Shown: positions 25,543-34,318 of the stretch, piece by piece
Layout of the letters: the number at the start of each line of letters is the position of its first letter
How positions within the stretch are numbered: position 1 is the stretch's first letter
Assembly: GCF_030064065.1 (NCBI RefSeq)
Contig: NZ_CP125946.1
Span: 434,001 to 498,000, forward strand
DNA: 64,000 nt
Source: Rothia sp. SD9660Na
Lineage (GTDB): Bacteria; Actinomycetota; Actinomycetes; Actinomycetales; Micrococcaceae
Reading direction: 5' to 3'
Program-made: the position numbers and the translations under genes
The notes under the pieces: model-generated
Seen by the model: the letters and a program-made list of their open reading frames with translations, nothing else
Told to the model about the DNA's origin: nothing
The model's database searches: none

Positions 25543-25622
25543 CCTACCCACCGCCCGCCCCGGGGCAACCCTGCCGGGCACCGGCGTCCGCGCCCTACCT
25601 CAACCTGTGAAGTGAGAACACC

Positions 25623-26714
25623 ATGTCAGAAGTCAATATAGAGCTCGCCCGCTGGAGCGAACTCTTTATGTACCTAGCAGCCATCACCTACATGGTGGCC
25701 TTCGTCGCCTTCGCCTGGGACGTTGCCGCCCACTCCCGCACCACCAAGCGCCTCGAAGCTGCCACCGCTCCCGAACCTGAAAAGGAACTTGTGGGCGCCG
25801 GTGCCCGCGTCAAAAACGCCCGCTCGGCCCGCATCGCCGGCACCGAACAGGGCACCGGCGAACGCGGCATGGGCTACAAGAAGTCAGCCGCCGTCAAAAT
25901 CGCCGGCCACGTCGCCGACTCAGAGATGCGCTACGGCACCGGCGAACGCCGCCCCGCCGCCCGCGCCGGCGTTGTCATCCTGGCCTTGGGCTGCCTCATC
26001 CACCTAGCCGGTGTGCTCTCCCGCGCCTTTGCTGCCAATCGCGTTCCCTGGGGCAACATGTACGAGTTCTGCACCACCGGTGCCCTGCTCGTGGTTGTGG
26101 TCTACCTGGGCTTCCTCATCTTCCGCGACCTGCGCTTTGTAGGCACCCTGGTCTCTGGTCTTGCCCTGACCATGATGACCGCAGCCACCATCGCCTACCC
26201 TACCCCCGTAGGCCAGCTGGTGCCCGCCCTACAGTCCTACTGGCTGGTTATCCACGTGTCCATTGCCGTACTCGCTTCAGCCATCTTCACCATCACCTTC
26301 GCCATGGCAATCCTGCAACTGGTACAAACCTCCCGCGAACGCCACATCATCGAAGGTGCCGACAGCTCCCTGGCCCGCCTCGGTTTCATGCGTCTGATCC
26401 CCTCATCCACCGCCCTCGAAAACTTCTCCTTCCGCCTCAACACCGTAGGCTTCGCCATGTGGACCTTCACCCTGGGTGCCGGCGCCATCTGGGCCGAGAA
26501 AGCCTGGGGCCGCTACTGGGGCTGGGATACCAAGGAAGTCTGGACCTTCATCATCTGGGTCGTCTACGCAGCCTACCTGCACGCCCGCGCCACCCGCGGC
26601 TGGTCAGGCCCGCCCAGCGCCTGGCTCTCCATTGCAGGTTACCTCTGCATCATCTTCAACTTCACCGTGGTCAACGTGTACTTCTCGGGCCTGCACTCCT
26701 ACTCGGGTCTGTAA
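25623..26714 (+). CDS. ccsB: Cytochrome c biogenesis protein CcsB (CcsA/ResC type)
   Basis: A 363-residue integral membrane protein with the tryptophan-rich W-G-R-Y-W-G-W-D-T-K-E-V-W motif near residue 299 that binds haem, and flanking His residues. Actinobacterial proteins of this type are called CcsB although they correspond to CcsA/ResC. Between the first helix and the second (about 35-115) is a charged cytosolic insertion rich in Ala, Arg and Gly that is longer than usual. It completes the TlpA-CcdA-ResB-CcsB set and is followed by a strong terminator. Confidence 0.94.
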   Translation: MSEVNIELARWSELFMYLAAITYMVAFVAFAWDVAAHSRTTKRLEAATAPEPEKELVGAGARVKNARSARIAGTEQGTGERGMGYKKSAAVKIAGHVADSEMRYGTGERRPAARAGVVILALGCLIHLAGVLSRAFAANRVPWGNMYEFCTTGALLVVVVYLGFLIFRDLRFVGTLVSGLALTMMTAATIAYPTPVGQLVPALQSYWLVIHVSIAVLASAIFTITFAMAILQLVQTSRERHIIEGADSSLARLGFMRLIPSSTALENFSFRLNTVGFAMWTFTLGAGAIWAEKAWGRYWGWDTKEVWTFIIWVVYAAYLHARATRGWSGPPSAWLSIAGYLCIIFNFTVVNVYFSGLHSYSGL

Positions 26715-26747
26715 ACCGGTTTATCGCTGACGCTTTTCCACAGGTTT

Positions 26748-26782
26748 AGAAAGCCCCCGCACCTTGTGTGCGGGGGCTTTCT
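26748..26782 (+). terminator. Terminator after ccsB
   Basis: A perfect 14-bp stem (AGAAAGCCCCCGCA and its complement) with a 7-nt loop. It can work in both directions. Confidence 0.9.
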
Positions 26783-26817
26783 GCGTAGATCTTGTTCGGT
26801 AATAATCGATAAAAGTC

Positions 26818-26852
26818 TTGAAACCTATCTAAGTAGATGTTGTACTTAGATA
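26818..26852 (+). promoter_or_regulatory. padR promoter with palindromic operator
   Basis: TTGAAA (26818-26823) and, 17 nt later, TGTACT form a promoter. A perfect 10-bp inverted repeat (TATCTAAGTA at 26826-26835, TACTTAGATA at 26843-26852, 7-bp spacer) covers the spacer and the -10 box, so binding there would block transcription. Confidence 0.75.
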
Positions 26853-26867
26853 CAGAAGGAGGTGCTC

Positions 26868-27185
26868 ATGAATCCCATCACCTACCCGCCTGCCCTGGTA
26901 CGGGCAACCCTGCCCACCGCCGTCCTGGCTTGCCTGGCTCAAGAAGACCTGCACGGCTACGGCCTGGCTACCCGCCTGGAAGAGCTGGGCTACGGACGCC
27001 TGCGCGGCGGCTCCCTCTACCCGGCCCTCTCCAAGCTCGAAGAAGCCGGGTACGTCACCACCACCTGGACGGAAGGGGAGAGCGGCCCCGCCCGCCGCCA
27101 GTACCGGCTGACGGACGCAGGTTCCCGCCAGCTCGCCGAGGAACGGGCCTCCCTGGCCCGGCTCACTAGCGCCCTCGGAGCCTAA
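26868..27185 (+). CDS. PadR-family transcriptional regulator
   Basis: A 105-residue winged-helix protein. The PadR pattern is complete: I-L/V-L-A-C-L, then H-G-Y-G-L-A at about 25-30, G-S-L-Y-P-A-L-S-K-L-E-E-A-G-Y-V at about 45-60 and R-R-Q-Y-R-L-T-D-A-G near 75. AAGGAGG sits before ATG 26868. It likely represses its own operon through the palindrome in its promoter; the next gene, a membrane protein, is the expected output. Confidence 0.92.
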   Translation: MNPITYPPALVRATLPTAVLACLAQEDLHGYGLATRLEELGYGRLRGGSLYPALSKLEEAGYVTTTWTEGESGPARRQYRLTDAGSRQLAEERASLARLTSALGA

Positions 27186-27222
27186 ACCCACCAGACGTTT
27201 CTATATGACTCAAGGAGGAGAC

Positions 27223-28302
27223 ATGGCAAACAACCCCTACGAACGCCTGACCATCGCAATCGAAGAAGCCAGCGACAACCCGGCAGACAAAGACTGGGTG
27301 CAAACTGCCTTTGCGACCCTGGCTACGAACGGCGTTAAAGCAGTCACCAGTGAAAGCGCCATCAACCGCGTCATTAGACAGGTTGCAGAGACCGGTGAAA
27401 CCGCCACGGACCTCTACGGTAGCCCTCAGGAATGGGCCGCCGAAAAAATTAACACCTGGCGCGAAAAGGGAACCCAGGCTTTTTCTGAGGACGAACCATG
27501 GGCCCTCAAAGAAGTAATCGTGGCAGGTTTCTTGACCGGGGCATTCTTTAGCATCCTTTTCTGGGTGGTCAGCATATTACCCAGCGACAGGCCGAGCTCC
27601 CAGCCGCTGGGCTTCTATCTTCTTCCTGGGGCCTTGGGCATGCTTTTTCTTGCTCAGCTCGTTACCTTCCAACGTAGCCGTAAAAAATTTGGCTTTACCG
27701 CTGCCGTACTTCTGACAGCGCTCATTATTCTGGCCGGCTCAGCAGCTATCGGGATTGGTTTATTTGCCTCCTATGAGATTTTCACCCAGCACCTGCCCAG
27801 CTGGACCCACCTAGTGGCAGCCCTGGGGTTCAGTGTTTTGGGGACAGCTGCGGGCTTTCTGCTGCCCTCACCCCCGCAGATTACAGGTCTAGATGAGGAA
27901 GAAGATTACCAGGACGATGAAACCTGGCTTGCACGATTCAAGCAGGAGCTAAGGGGCCGCGGCGATATCTCAGACGCCCGCGTACGGGAAGAAGTCTCCC
28001 GGGTCAAAGAACATACGCAAGATAGCGGCAGTAGCTACCTCGAAGAATTCGGCCACCCCGTAGCCTATGCCCGTTCCCTCTCAGAACAAAAGAAGGTTAA
28101 GCCCTACCGTCTCTACCTGCACTCCCTACTCATGCTCGCGATATTCGGCATATGGGGCTACGGACTTTACACGACCGATGACTACGTTAGCTTGACCTGG
28201 CGCCTGCCCCTTCTAGTTGTCATTGTTATCGCTGGTGTTCTTGAAACTAGAAGGCACTACCGGGCCTACCGCCAGGCGAAAGAGCAGTCCAGTTCATTCT
28301 GA
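27223..28302 (+). CDS. Membrane protein paired with PadR (HAAS-like)
   Basis: A 359-residue protein. The first 85 residues are soluble and helical. Four hydrophobic segments follow at about 95-120, 127-150, 158-180 and 192-210. Then comes an acidic linker and a helical region (about 225-285) with L-A-R-F-K-Q-E-L-R-G-R...Y-L-E-E-F-G-H-P-V-A-Y-A that resembles HTH-associated alpha-helical signalling (HAAS) domains. Two more helices (about 295-340) close it. This pairing with PadR is common in Firmicutes and Actinobacteria. The signal sensed is unknown. A GGAGGAG box precedes ATG 27223. Confidence 0.7.
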   Translation: MANNPYERLTIAIEEASDNPADKDWVQTAFATLATNGVKAVTSESAINRVIRQVAETGETATDLYGSPQEWAAEKINTWREKGTQAFSEDEPWALKEVIVAGFLTGAFFSILFWVVSILPSDRPSSQPLGFYLLPGALGMLFLAQLVTFQRSRKKFGFTAAVLLTALIILAGSAAIGIGLFASYEIFTQHLPSWTHLVAALGFSVLGTAAGFLLPSPPQITGLDEEEDYQDDETWLARFKQELRGRGDISDARVREEVSRVKEHTQDSGSSYLEEFGHPVAYARSLSEQKKVKPYRLYLHSLLMLAIFGIWGYGLYTTDDYVSLTWRLPLLVVIVIAGVLETRRHYRAYRQAKEQSSSF

Positions 28303-28728
28303 CCCTGGGTGATTCTTATCGTCGGCAGAGCCGGTAGTATCGTCGCCCTGGCTGGGGGCCTGCCTGCCAGGGGCAGGGCCCTGCCCACCGGCATCCTTGC
28401 GGTTCTTGCGCTGCTGCCACTCGGCGTCCTGACGCTCGCGCCGGGCCCGGGCCTCTAAGAACTTCAAAAACTCAGGGTCATCATCGGGAGCCACCGGCGG
28501 CTTGGCAGCAGGCGCCCCAAAAGACCCGTGGCGCGACCCACGCGGCCGCCCCAGCCAAAACCACAGCACCGACCCCAGCAACGGAAAGAGCACCAGCACA
28601 GCCAGCCAGGCCCCCTTGGGCAGGGTGCGCACCCGCAAACGGTCGGTCTGGGCGGCATCCAGAATCGAATAAATCCACACGCCCAGCAGAAGGGCGGCGC
28701 CGCCAATAATCAAAATAGCTCTACCCAT
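28294..28728 (-). CDS. PLDc_N domain membrane protein
   Basis: A 144-residue protein with two helices (about 4-25 and 38-60) separated by a short loop, the cardiolipin-synthase N-terminal-like (PLDc_N) pattern W-I-Y-S-I-L-D...L-P-K-G-A-W-L-A-V-L-V-L-F-P-L-L-G-S-V-L-W-F-W-L-G. A charged Arg/Gln/Asp tail follows. There is no phospholipase domain, so it is not a cardiolipin synthase; function unknown. The 3' end overlaps the convergent gene by 9 nt. Start ATG 28728 is preferred over a longer frame because the family begins close to the first helix. Confidence 0.75.
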   Translation of the reverse strand: MGRAILIIGGAALLLGVWIYSILDAAQTDRLRVRTLPKGAWLAVLVLFPLLGSVLWFWLGRPRGSRHGSFGAPAAKPPVAPDDDPEFLKFLEARARRERQDAEWQQRKNRKDAGGQGPAPGRQAPSQGDDTTGSADDKNHPGSE

Positions 28729-28832
28729 ACCCCCATTTTTCCACGACAGAACCCGCCTACCCCGCTTTGTGCGCTCACAGCGTGCTAGATGAGCGGACGC
28801 GCCCCCTCCTGTAGGCAGAACCACCAGGTTGG

Positions 28833-28838
28833 TAGAAT
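28833..28838 (+). promoter_or_regulatory. -10 box of leaderless DUF4229 gene
   Basis: TAGAAT is followed by GAGGGG and the GTG start at 28845. Confidence 0.55.
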
Positions 28839-28844
28839 GAGGGG

Positions 28845-29129
28845 GTGAATTTTCTGAAGTATTCCCTGCTCCGCCTGCTGTTTTCAGCCGCCGCCTTTTT
28901 TGCCTCCTACTACTTTGGCGTGGGCTTCATTCTGGCCATTATTTTCGGCGCCATCATTGGCTTCGCCATCTGCTACCTGGCCTTTCCCCGCCTGCACGTC
29001 GCCGCAGCAGCCGACTTTAACCGCATGATTCGCCGCAAGAACAAGCCCAAGAAAACAAGCGTCGAAGACGAAAATCAGGCGTTTGAAGACAAGCTAGACG
29101 AAACTGCCCGACGTAGCCAGGGTCTTTAA
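28845..29129 (+). CDS. DUF4229 domain membrane protein
   Basis: A 94-residue protein with two close transmembrane helices (about 9-25 and 27-47) then a basic and acidic tail (R-R-K-N-K-P-K-K). This matches the DUF4229 family often found beside menA in Actinobacteria, and menA is the convergent neighbour here with a 4-nt overlap. Function unknown; the conserved position suggests a link to menaquinone synthesis or to the membrane. Confidence 0.8.
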   Translation: MNFLKYSLLRLLFSAAAFFASYYFGVGFILAIIFGAIIGFAICYLAFPRLHVAAAADFNRMIRRKNKPKKTSVEDENQAFEDKLDETARRSQGL

Positions 29130-30043
29130 TAGCCGGTAAAGACGGTAGCCCGCTCCGCAAAGATTTCGAGCGGGTGCAGAACCACGGCAAGAGCCACCAG
29201 AAGCGAGTAAATTAGCGCAATAATGCCCGCCTGCTTGAGCACCGGAATGAGGTCACGGCCCAGGGCGCCCGAGAGCACCACCAGGGCTGAATGAACGACC
29301 GGCCCGATCAGAATAAAGGCCAGGGCGTACCAGGGGTTCTGCGGAACCAGCAGGGCGGTCAGGGCCAGACCCAGGCCCATCTCGGCGGCGTAGGTGATGC
29401 GCGACGCCCGGTCACCTAGGCGCACCGCCAGGGTTTTCTTACCCGCCTCAATATCGGTGGGAATATCGCGTACGTTATTAGCCATGAGCAGGGCACAGGA
29501 GAAAAGCCCCAGGGCTATGGCGAAGACCCATGAGCTCAGGGTCAGCTGGTTGCTCTGTGTAAACATGGTGCCCAGGGTCGCGACTAGGCCAAAGTAGATA
29601 AAGACGAAGATGTCGCCCAGGCCCATGTAGCCGTAGGGGTGCTTACCGCCGGTATAGCCCCAGGCAGCCAGCACAGCCGAGGCACCGATGGCCAGGAACC
29701 ACCACTGCTGCGAGAGCATAATCAGGGCCAACCCGCTCAAACCGGCCAGACCGAAGCAGATAAAGGCCGCCATCTTCACGTGGGAGGGTTTGGCGACGCC
29801 CGAGCCGACCAGGCGCAGGGGGCCCACGCGGACCTCGTCCGTGCCCTTAATTCCATCGGAGTAGTCGTTGGCGTAGTTGACGCCCACCTGCAAGAAGAAG
29901 GCCACAAGGAAGGCCAGTAGGGCGCGGCCGGGCTTGAACTGGTGCACCTCGTAGGCAGCCGCAGAACCAGCAATAATAGGAGCTGCCGCCAGGGGGAGCG
30001 TGCGCAGGCGCGCCCCCTCAATCCACTGTGCAACCGTTGCCAC
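29126..30043 (-). CDS. menA: 1,4-dihydroxy-2-naphthoate polyprenyltransferase
   Basis: A 305-residue UbiA-family membrane enzyme that joins DHNA to the polyprenyl chain, giving demethylmenaquinone. The first Asp-rich motif N-Y-A-N-D-Y-S-D-G is at about 56-64 and the second, N-N-V-R-D-I-P-T-D, at about 190. Eight or more helices are visible. GTG start with AAGGAG a few bases upstream. Confidence 0.96.
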   Translation of the reverse strand: MATVAQWIEGARLRTLPLAAAPIIAGSAAAYEVHQFKPGRALLAFLVAFFLQVGVNYANDYSDGIKGTDEVRVGPLRLVGSGVAKPSHVKMAAFICFGLAGLSGLALIMLSQQWWFLAIGASAVLAAWGYTGGKHPYGYMGLGDIFVFIYFGLVATLGTMFTQSNQLTLSSWVFAIALGLFSCALLMANNVRDIPTDIEAGKKTLAVRLGDRASRITYAAEMGLGLALTALLVPQNPWYALAFILIGPVVHSALVVLSGALGRDLIPVLKQAGIIALIYSLLVALAVVLHPLEIFAERATVFTGY

Positions 30044-30133
30044 TGCCTTGCTCCTTATCAGCCCAAATGTTTACCTGGCGTTGTGCCGCCACAAATACAC
30101 ACCATTCTCTCACTTTTTAGCGGTCGGTGCCCG

Positions 30134-31402
30134 CTAGCTGCCGCGTGATGTGCCCCGGCCGCCCTGCTGGGCCTGCCAGGCCGCTGTTAGGAGGGCCTGT
30201 ACCGCCCGCCGGTCGGGCTTGCCCGTGGGCAGGGTGGGGAACTCCGGTAGCACTTCAATGTGCTTAGGTGCGGACGCTGCCCCCAGCTTTTCTGCTACCA
30301 GCCGAGGGAGGGCGTCCGTAAGCTCGCCGGGCTGGATATTTCTGCCGGCTACCGGGGTGATAGCTGCGGTGATGGCGGTGCCCCAGCGGGCATCTGGAAC
30401 CCCAGCCACCAGGGCTTCGCGTACCGCGGGGTGGCTTTCGAGGGCGGTGGCTACCGCTGCCGCGCTGGTTTTGATACCGCCGGAAATGAGCACGTCGTCG
30501 GCGCGGCCCGCTACGGTGAGGGTTCCGGTGCGCAGGTCTTGGGTGCCTAGATCGTCGGTGCGGTACCAGCGGGTTCCCTGATCGTCTACAAAGAAGTGGG
30601 TGGAGGTGCGCTCGCTATCGTTGGCGTAGCCGCTGGCAATGGTCGGCCCGCCCAGCCAGATACGCCCGGGGGCTTCCGGGTCGGCGGTATCGGCTTCTAT
30701 CTGCACGCGGATGCCCGGCAGCGGCTTGCCCTCGTAGACACAGCCCCCGGCGGTTTCGGCCGACCCGTAGGTGCGCACTACGGGCAGTGCTAGGTCGCGG
30801 GCAGTTGCAATGAGGTCGGCGCTGGCCGGTGCCCCGCCCAGCAGAATTGCGGAGAAAGAACGCAGGGCCGCGAGGGTTTCTTCGCGGAGGGGCCCTTTGG
30901 GGGTTTCGAGCAGGCGGTGTAGCTGGGTGGGCACCAGGGAGACCAGCCGGTGCGGGGCTGAGAGCTTTTCGGCGGAGCTGACGAAATCCTGGGCCGTGAA
31001 GCGGGTGCCCTCGCTGGCTGAAGTGGTGATAACGGGTGTGGTGCCCGCCAGCGCAGACCGGGCCACCACCTGTGCCCCGGCCACGTACTGTAGGGGCAGG
31101 GCAAGGAGCCACTGGGCGGCGTGGGTGTTTGTGGCGGCTTCGGTGCCGCGAGCTGAGGCTGCCAGGGCCGAGGTTGCCAGCACCGTCTGCTTGGGGGTGC
31201 CGGTGGAGCCGCTGGTCGTGACAACCAGGGCGGGGGCGTCCTGCCTCTTCTCTAGCTCTGCAAAGCGGGTGCTAAAAGTACGCATGGCCTCATTAAGCTC
31301 CTGCGTAGCAGGTCGGGCGGGCTGGTCTGCCCCGACGCGGACGGCCACCCCAAGCTCGTGTGTAACCGGGCTGGGGAGAGGGGTAAGGGAATCTAGTGTC
31401 AT
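30134..31402 (-). CDS. menE: o-succinylbenzoate-CoA ligase
   Basis: A 422-residue adenylate-forming enzyme that makes OSB-CoA. The P-loop-like T-S-G-S-T-G-T-P-K motif is at about 70-78, the R-T-Y-G-S-A-E-T-A-G-G motif near 218, and the Y-R-T-D-D-L-G motif near 290; the C-terminal domain has the L-P-T-G-K-P-D-R Lys. ATG 31402 is chosen because a TAGACT box (31413-31418) lies 10 nt upstream; the frame could extend to 31438. It is shorter than many MenE but contains all core motifs. Confidence 0.92.
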   Translation of the reverse strand: MTLDSLTPLPSPVTHELGVAVRVGADQPARPATQELNEAMRTFSTRFAELEKRQDAPALVVTTSGSTGTPKQTVLATSALAASARGTEAATNTHAAQWLLALPLQYVAGAQVVARSALAGTTPVITTSASEGTRFTAQDFVSSAEKLSAPHRLVSLVPTQLHRLLETPKGPLREETLAALRSFSAILLGGAPASADLIATARDLALPVVRTYGSAETAGGCVYEGKPLPGIRVQIEADTADPEAPGRIWLGGPTIASGYANDSERTSTHFFVDDQGTRWYRTDDLGTQDLRTGTLTVAGRADDVLISGGIKTSAAAVATALESHPAVREALVAGVPDARWGTAITAAITPVAGRNIQPGELTDALPRLVAEKLGAASAPKHIEVLPEFPTLPTGKPDRRAVQALLTAAWQAQQGGRGTSRGS

Positions 31403-31509
31403 GGCTCTTTTTAGTCTACGCCTGGTGATGATTGCCAAATAGTACGCCTACTTGGTAATCTTGTGGCTAATACGTTTTTTATTCTCAAGGTCGAGATAGG
31501 AGCCTTCCC

Positions 31510-31686
31510 ATGCTTGAGGTAACCGGTGCAGAAATCGCCCTTCTCTTGCTGTATCTCGCCCTGCTGGTGCTCTTTTTCGTAGTGCTGCTGGGGTTCCACA
31601 AGAAAAATAAGACCGAGATCCGGGTGATTCGTAAGCGCCTGGGGCTGGGTGAGAATGCTGCGGACAAGCTGGATAAGGGAGCGTAA
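31510..31686 (+). CDS. Small single-helix membrane protein (first of pair)
   Basis: A 58-residue protein: one hydrophobic helix (about 8-29, very Leu/Val-rich) followed by H-K-K-N-K-T-E and a basic/acidic tail. The next gene, starting 3 nt after its stop, has the same layout. I do not recognise the family. It was judged real because of the tight pairing with the next gene and coding-like composition. Confidence 0.6.
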   Translation: MLEVTGAEIALLLLYLALLVLFFVVLLGFHKKNKTEIRVIRKRLGLGENAADKLDKGA

Positions 31687-31689
31687 ACC

Positions 31690-31917
31690 ATGACTGTACT
31701 TGCAACTAATCCGCTGGTGCCCACTACTGGGGAGGCCGTTCTTTCTGTGATTGGCCTGGCCTACATGGTCTTCATGCTGGTTTTCTTGGTCTTTCTGGTC
31801 AATGTGCTACTGACCTGGCACCGCAAGAACAAGTTGCGCATCATCGAACTGGAGTTCGAAGAGCGCGCCATCGACAACCGCAAGGCTGCCCGGCGCATGG
31901 CAGGCCCTGAGGCTTAG
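31690..31917 (+). CDS. Small single-helix membrane protein (second of pair)
   Basis: A 75-residue protein with one helix (about 17-42), then W-H-R-K-N-K-L-R-I-I-E-L-E-F-E-E-R-A and a basic end. The layout helix plus (K/R)-K-N-K is shared with the preceding gene, so they are probably paralogs or subunits of one small membrane complex. Function unknown. A long bidirectional terminator follows. Confidence 0.65.
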   Translation: MTVLATNPLVPTTGEAVLSVIGLAYMVFMLVFLVFLVNVLLTWHRKNKLRIIELEFEERAIDNRKAARRMAGPEA

Positions 31918-31934
31918 CCCCGAGCCGAACGCAA

Positions 31935-31981
31935 GGACGCCCCGCCCCACTTTCCGTGAAGAAGGTGGGGGTGGGGCGTCC
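31935..31981. terminator. Long bidirectional terminator
   Basis: GGACGCCCC (31935-31943) with GGGGCGTCC (31973-31981) and inner CCCCAC/GTGGGG. It separates the small-protein pair from the leftward acyltransferase gene. Confidence 0.85.
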
Positions 31982-31988
31982 TACTTAT

Positions 31989-34193
31989 TTATTCTTTAAG
32001 CGCTTCGTCTAGCTTCTCGCTCAGAGGAGCCGACAGAGACATGCTGTAACTCTTCGACAGATGGTTGGTGTCGAAATAGACCGGAATTCCCCCGATGACA
32101 CCGTGACAGGTTCCGTCTGGGCAAAGGTACTCAGTCATATCAATGGTGGGGGCGTTCAAAGAGCGAGCTGCCTCAAATTGGGGATCTGGCCATAAGACAG
32201 CACTGGCGGATGCTACGCACTGCGTGCCTGAATACGATACGCAATTGGGGCCAACTGAAGAACCTGCGGTAGGAACGTCACGAACAATAACCACCTTGCT
32301 GCCCTGTGCCTGCCAACGGTCAATCCAGGGTTTCATTGCTTTCGCATACTGCTTTTCTTGGGGAGCACCGCTACCGTTTTCAAGGCCCTGGCTACTGGAG
32401 TAGTTACCGATAACAATTAAATCTGGCTTCTCCTGAGTCACCTCGTTGAGGACAAAGCTGGGCCACTTGGGGCAGGTATCTGAAAATGTCTGGGCAACGG
32501 GCACCTGACGTCCAGGCGCAAGCCAGTAAGTCAGGGGAGTCTCCCAGAGGGAGCAACCTGAATGACTAAAGAACGTCATATCCCACTGCTTTTCACGGGC
32601 AATGGGGTAAACCGCTGGGCGCCAGTGATCAATATGCGAGTCGCCGATAAACCAGACCTTCGTGGGGTCTGCCGATTCCGCAGCGTAGTTGCAGTGAATC
32701 TTGACTCTTGACCCGCCGTTGGGGACCTCGGCTGACTCAAGAACTTCACATTCTTGGTCAAGCGGTACCCACGGTGCTTCGCTTTCTGAGCCAGCAGCGA
32801 TTACAGGCTCTGCTGTGAAGGCCTCCTTGCAGTGCTCAGCGTTTACAAGGGCCATACCCCCAACACAGCTAATCTCTGCTGTCTCTTTTTCTTCACCCGA
32901 TGTTTTGGTATCTGACGTAGAACCCGCGACCTGGTTCATACTTGCCTGGATCTCTGCCTGCTGACGGGCAGAGTACTGCTGGGCATAGAAATAGGTCGCT
33001 GCAGAACTCGTACCAATAAGAGCTACAGTAGCGATAACCGAGACGAAAACAGTTTTTGGAGCAAAGAGGGGCTTAAACTTGAAGCGAAAAGTGTTTTCAA
33101 TGAACTTCTGCGTCGTGAAAGCAAGCAGAAAAACGAGCGGAAGTACCACAATATAGGTCCACCACTCGGCAGCGTGGCCAAGGGCAAAGGGCAGAAGGAC
33201 GGCCACAGGCCAGTGCCAGAGATACAGGGAATACGACATATCCCCGATGGACTGCGTAGGGCGCCCCTCAACAAGAAACCGTAACCAAGGCATAAAGGTG
33301 AACGGCCCTGTTGCAATAACGGCAGCAGCGGCAAGAACCGCAGCCAACGTAGTTAAACCGGGTACTCCGCTTTCTTCTGTGTAGAGAAAGGCTGAGCTCA
33401 GAAGTACGAGGTAGGCTGCAAGCTGAGCTAGGTTGCGGAGAAGTACGGGGTAGAAGCTATTATCTAAGGCCTTATTGAGCGAGAAAAACAGCGGGGAGAG
33501 AAGGGCAACCAGAGCGCCTACCATAAACTCCCAGACACGAGTAAATGTGTTGAAATATGCCCCAGCCTGACCAGATGCTACCTGGCCTTGAGCGAATGCT
33601 AGAGACAGAATAAGTAGCGTGAAAACGCCTGAACCTAACACCAGGTTCTGCAAGCGTGAGTTGCCTCCAAGGAATGTTTTTATCTTGAAAGCTCCTAGGA
33701 ATAGCAGTGTAAGGGCTATAGGCCAGATGAGATAGAACTGCTCTTCAACTGACAGGGACCAGTAGTGTTGAAACACCGTAGGGTTGCTGTCTTGGGCGAA
33801 ATAATCTGTTGCAGAGGCATACAAATTCCAGTTGTGAAAATAGGCGCTCGCCGCAAAGAAGTCCCAAGCGGTGCGACCCCAATAACTTACAGGTGCAAGT
33901 GCTAGTGTTGCGATAAAAGAAACTGCACCGACGAAGATCGCGGCCGGGAGCAGGCGTCGAGCCCGGTTCGCGTAAAAGTGTTTAAAACTGATGGTATTGC
34001 GTTGTCTGAGCTCTTTGAGAAGATGAAGCGTGATGAGGTAGCCCGAGATAACGAAGAATATATCTACCCCGATATATCCGCCGGTGATGAAGTTCGGCCA
34101 GAAGTGGTTGCCAATAACGAGAAGGACGGCGATAGCTCTTAGGGCTTGTATATCGCTTCTGAAATTTTTGGTTGGGCGGGATGCAGCGGCCAT
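31989..34193 (-). CDS. OafA-type acyltransferase with C-terminal SGNH domain
   Basis: A protein of about 734 residues. The N-terminal acyltransferase-3 domain (about 10-375) has R-S-D-I-Q-A-L-R-A-I-A-V, the catalytic-type His in V-I-G-N-H-F-W-P, F-F-V-I-S-G-Y-L-I and L-S-V-E-E-Q-F-Y-L-I-W-P. After a further helix comes an extracytoplasmic SGNH hydrolase-like domain (about 480-734) with W-F-I-G-D-S-H and a late F-D-T-N-H-L-S. Such proteins O-acetylate cell-wall or surface polysaccharides. Base composition and codon use are AT-richer than the neighbours, which suggests transfer. ATG 34193 is chosen because TTAGAG lies 6 nt upstream. Confidence 0.9.
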   Translation of the reverse strand: MAAASRPTKNFRSDIQALRAIAVLLVIGNHFWPNFITGGYIGVDIFFVISGYLITLHLLKELRQRNTISFKHFYANRARRLLPAAIFVGAVSFIATLALAPVSYWGRTAWDFFAASAYFHNWNLYASATDYFAQDSNPTVFQHYWSLSVEEQFYLIWPIALTLLFLGAFKIKTFLGGNSRLQNLVLGSGVFTLLILSLAFAQGQVASGQAGAYFNTFTRVWEFMVGALVALLSPLFFSLNKALDNSFYPVLLRNLAQLAAYLVLLSSAFLYTEESGVPGLTTLAAVLAAAAVIATGPFTFMPWLRFLVEGRPTQSIGDMSYSLYLWHWPVAVLLPFALGHAAEWWTYIVVLPLVFLLAFTTQKFIENTFRFKFKPLFAPKTVFVSVIATVALIGTSSAATYFYAQQYSARQQAEIQASMNQVAGSTSDTKTSGEEKETAEISCVGGMALVNAEHCKEAFTAEPVIAAGSESEAPWVPLDQECEVLESAEVPNGGSRVKIHCNYAAESADPTKVWFIGDSHIDHWRPAVYPIAREKQWDMTFFSHSGCSLWETPLTYWLAPGRQVPVAQTFSDTCPKWPSFVLNEVTQEKPDLIVIGNYSSSQGLENGSGAPQEKQYAKAMKPWIDRWQAQGSKVVIVRDVPTAGSSVGPNCVSYSGTQCVASASAVLWPDPQFEAARSLNAPTIDMTEYLCPDGTCHGVIGGIPVYFDTNHLSKSYSMSLSAPLSEKLDEALKE

Positions 34194-34318
34194 GGGTCTC
34201 TCTAAAGAAAATGTGTGGTGGTGATAACTGCTTATCAACTCTAAACCCTCGTAGCGGGGCGAATGTGGAAGAGGCATACGGAATTCGTTGTGAAGCGTTC
34301 TTCTCCTGGCTGCGGCGT

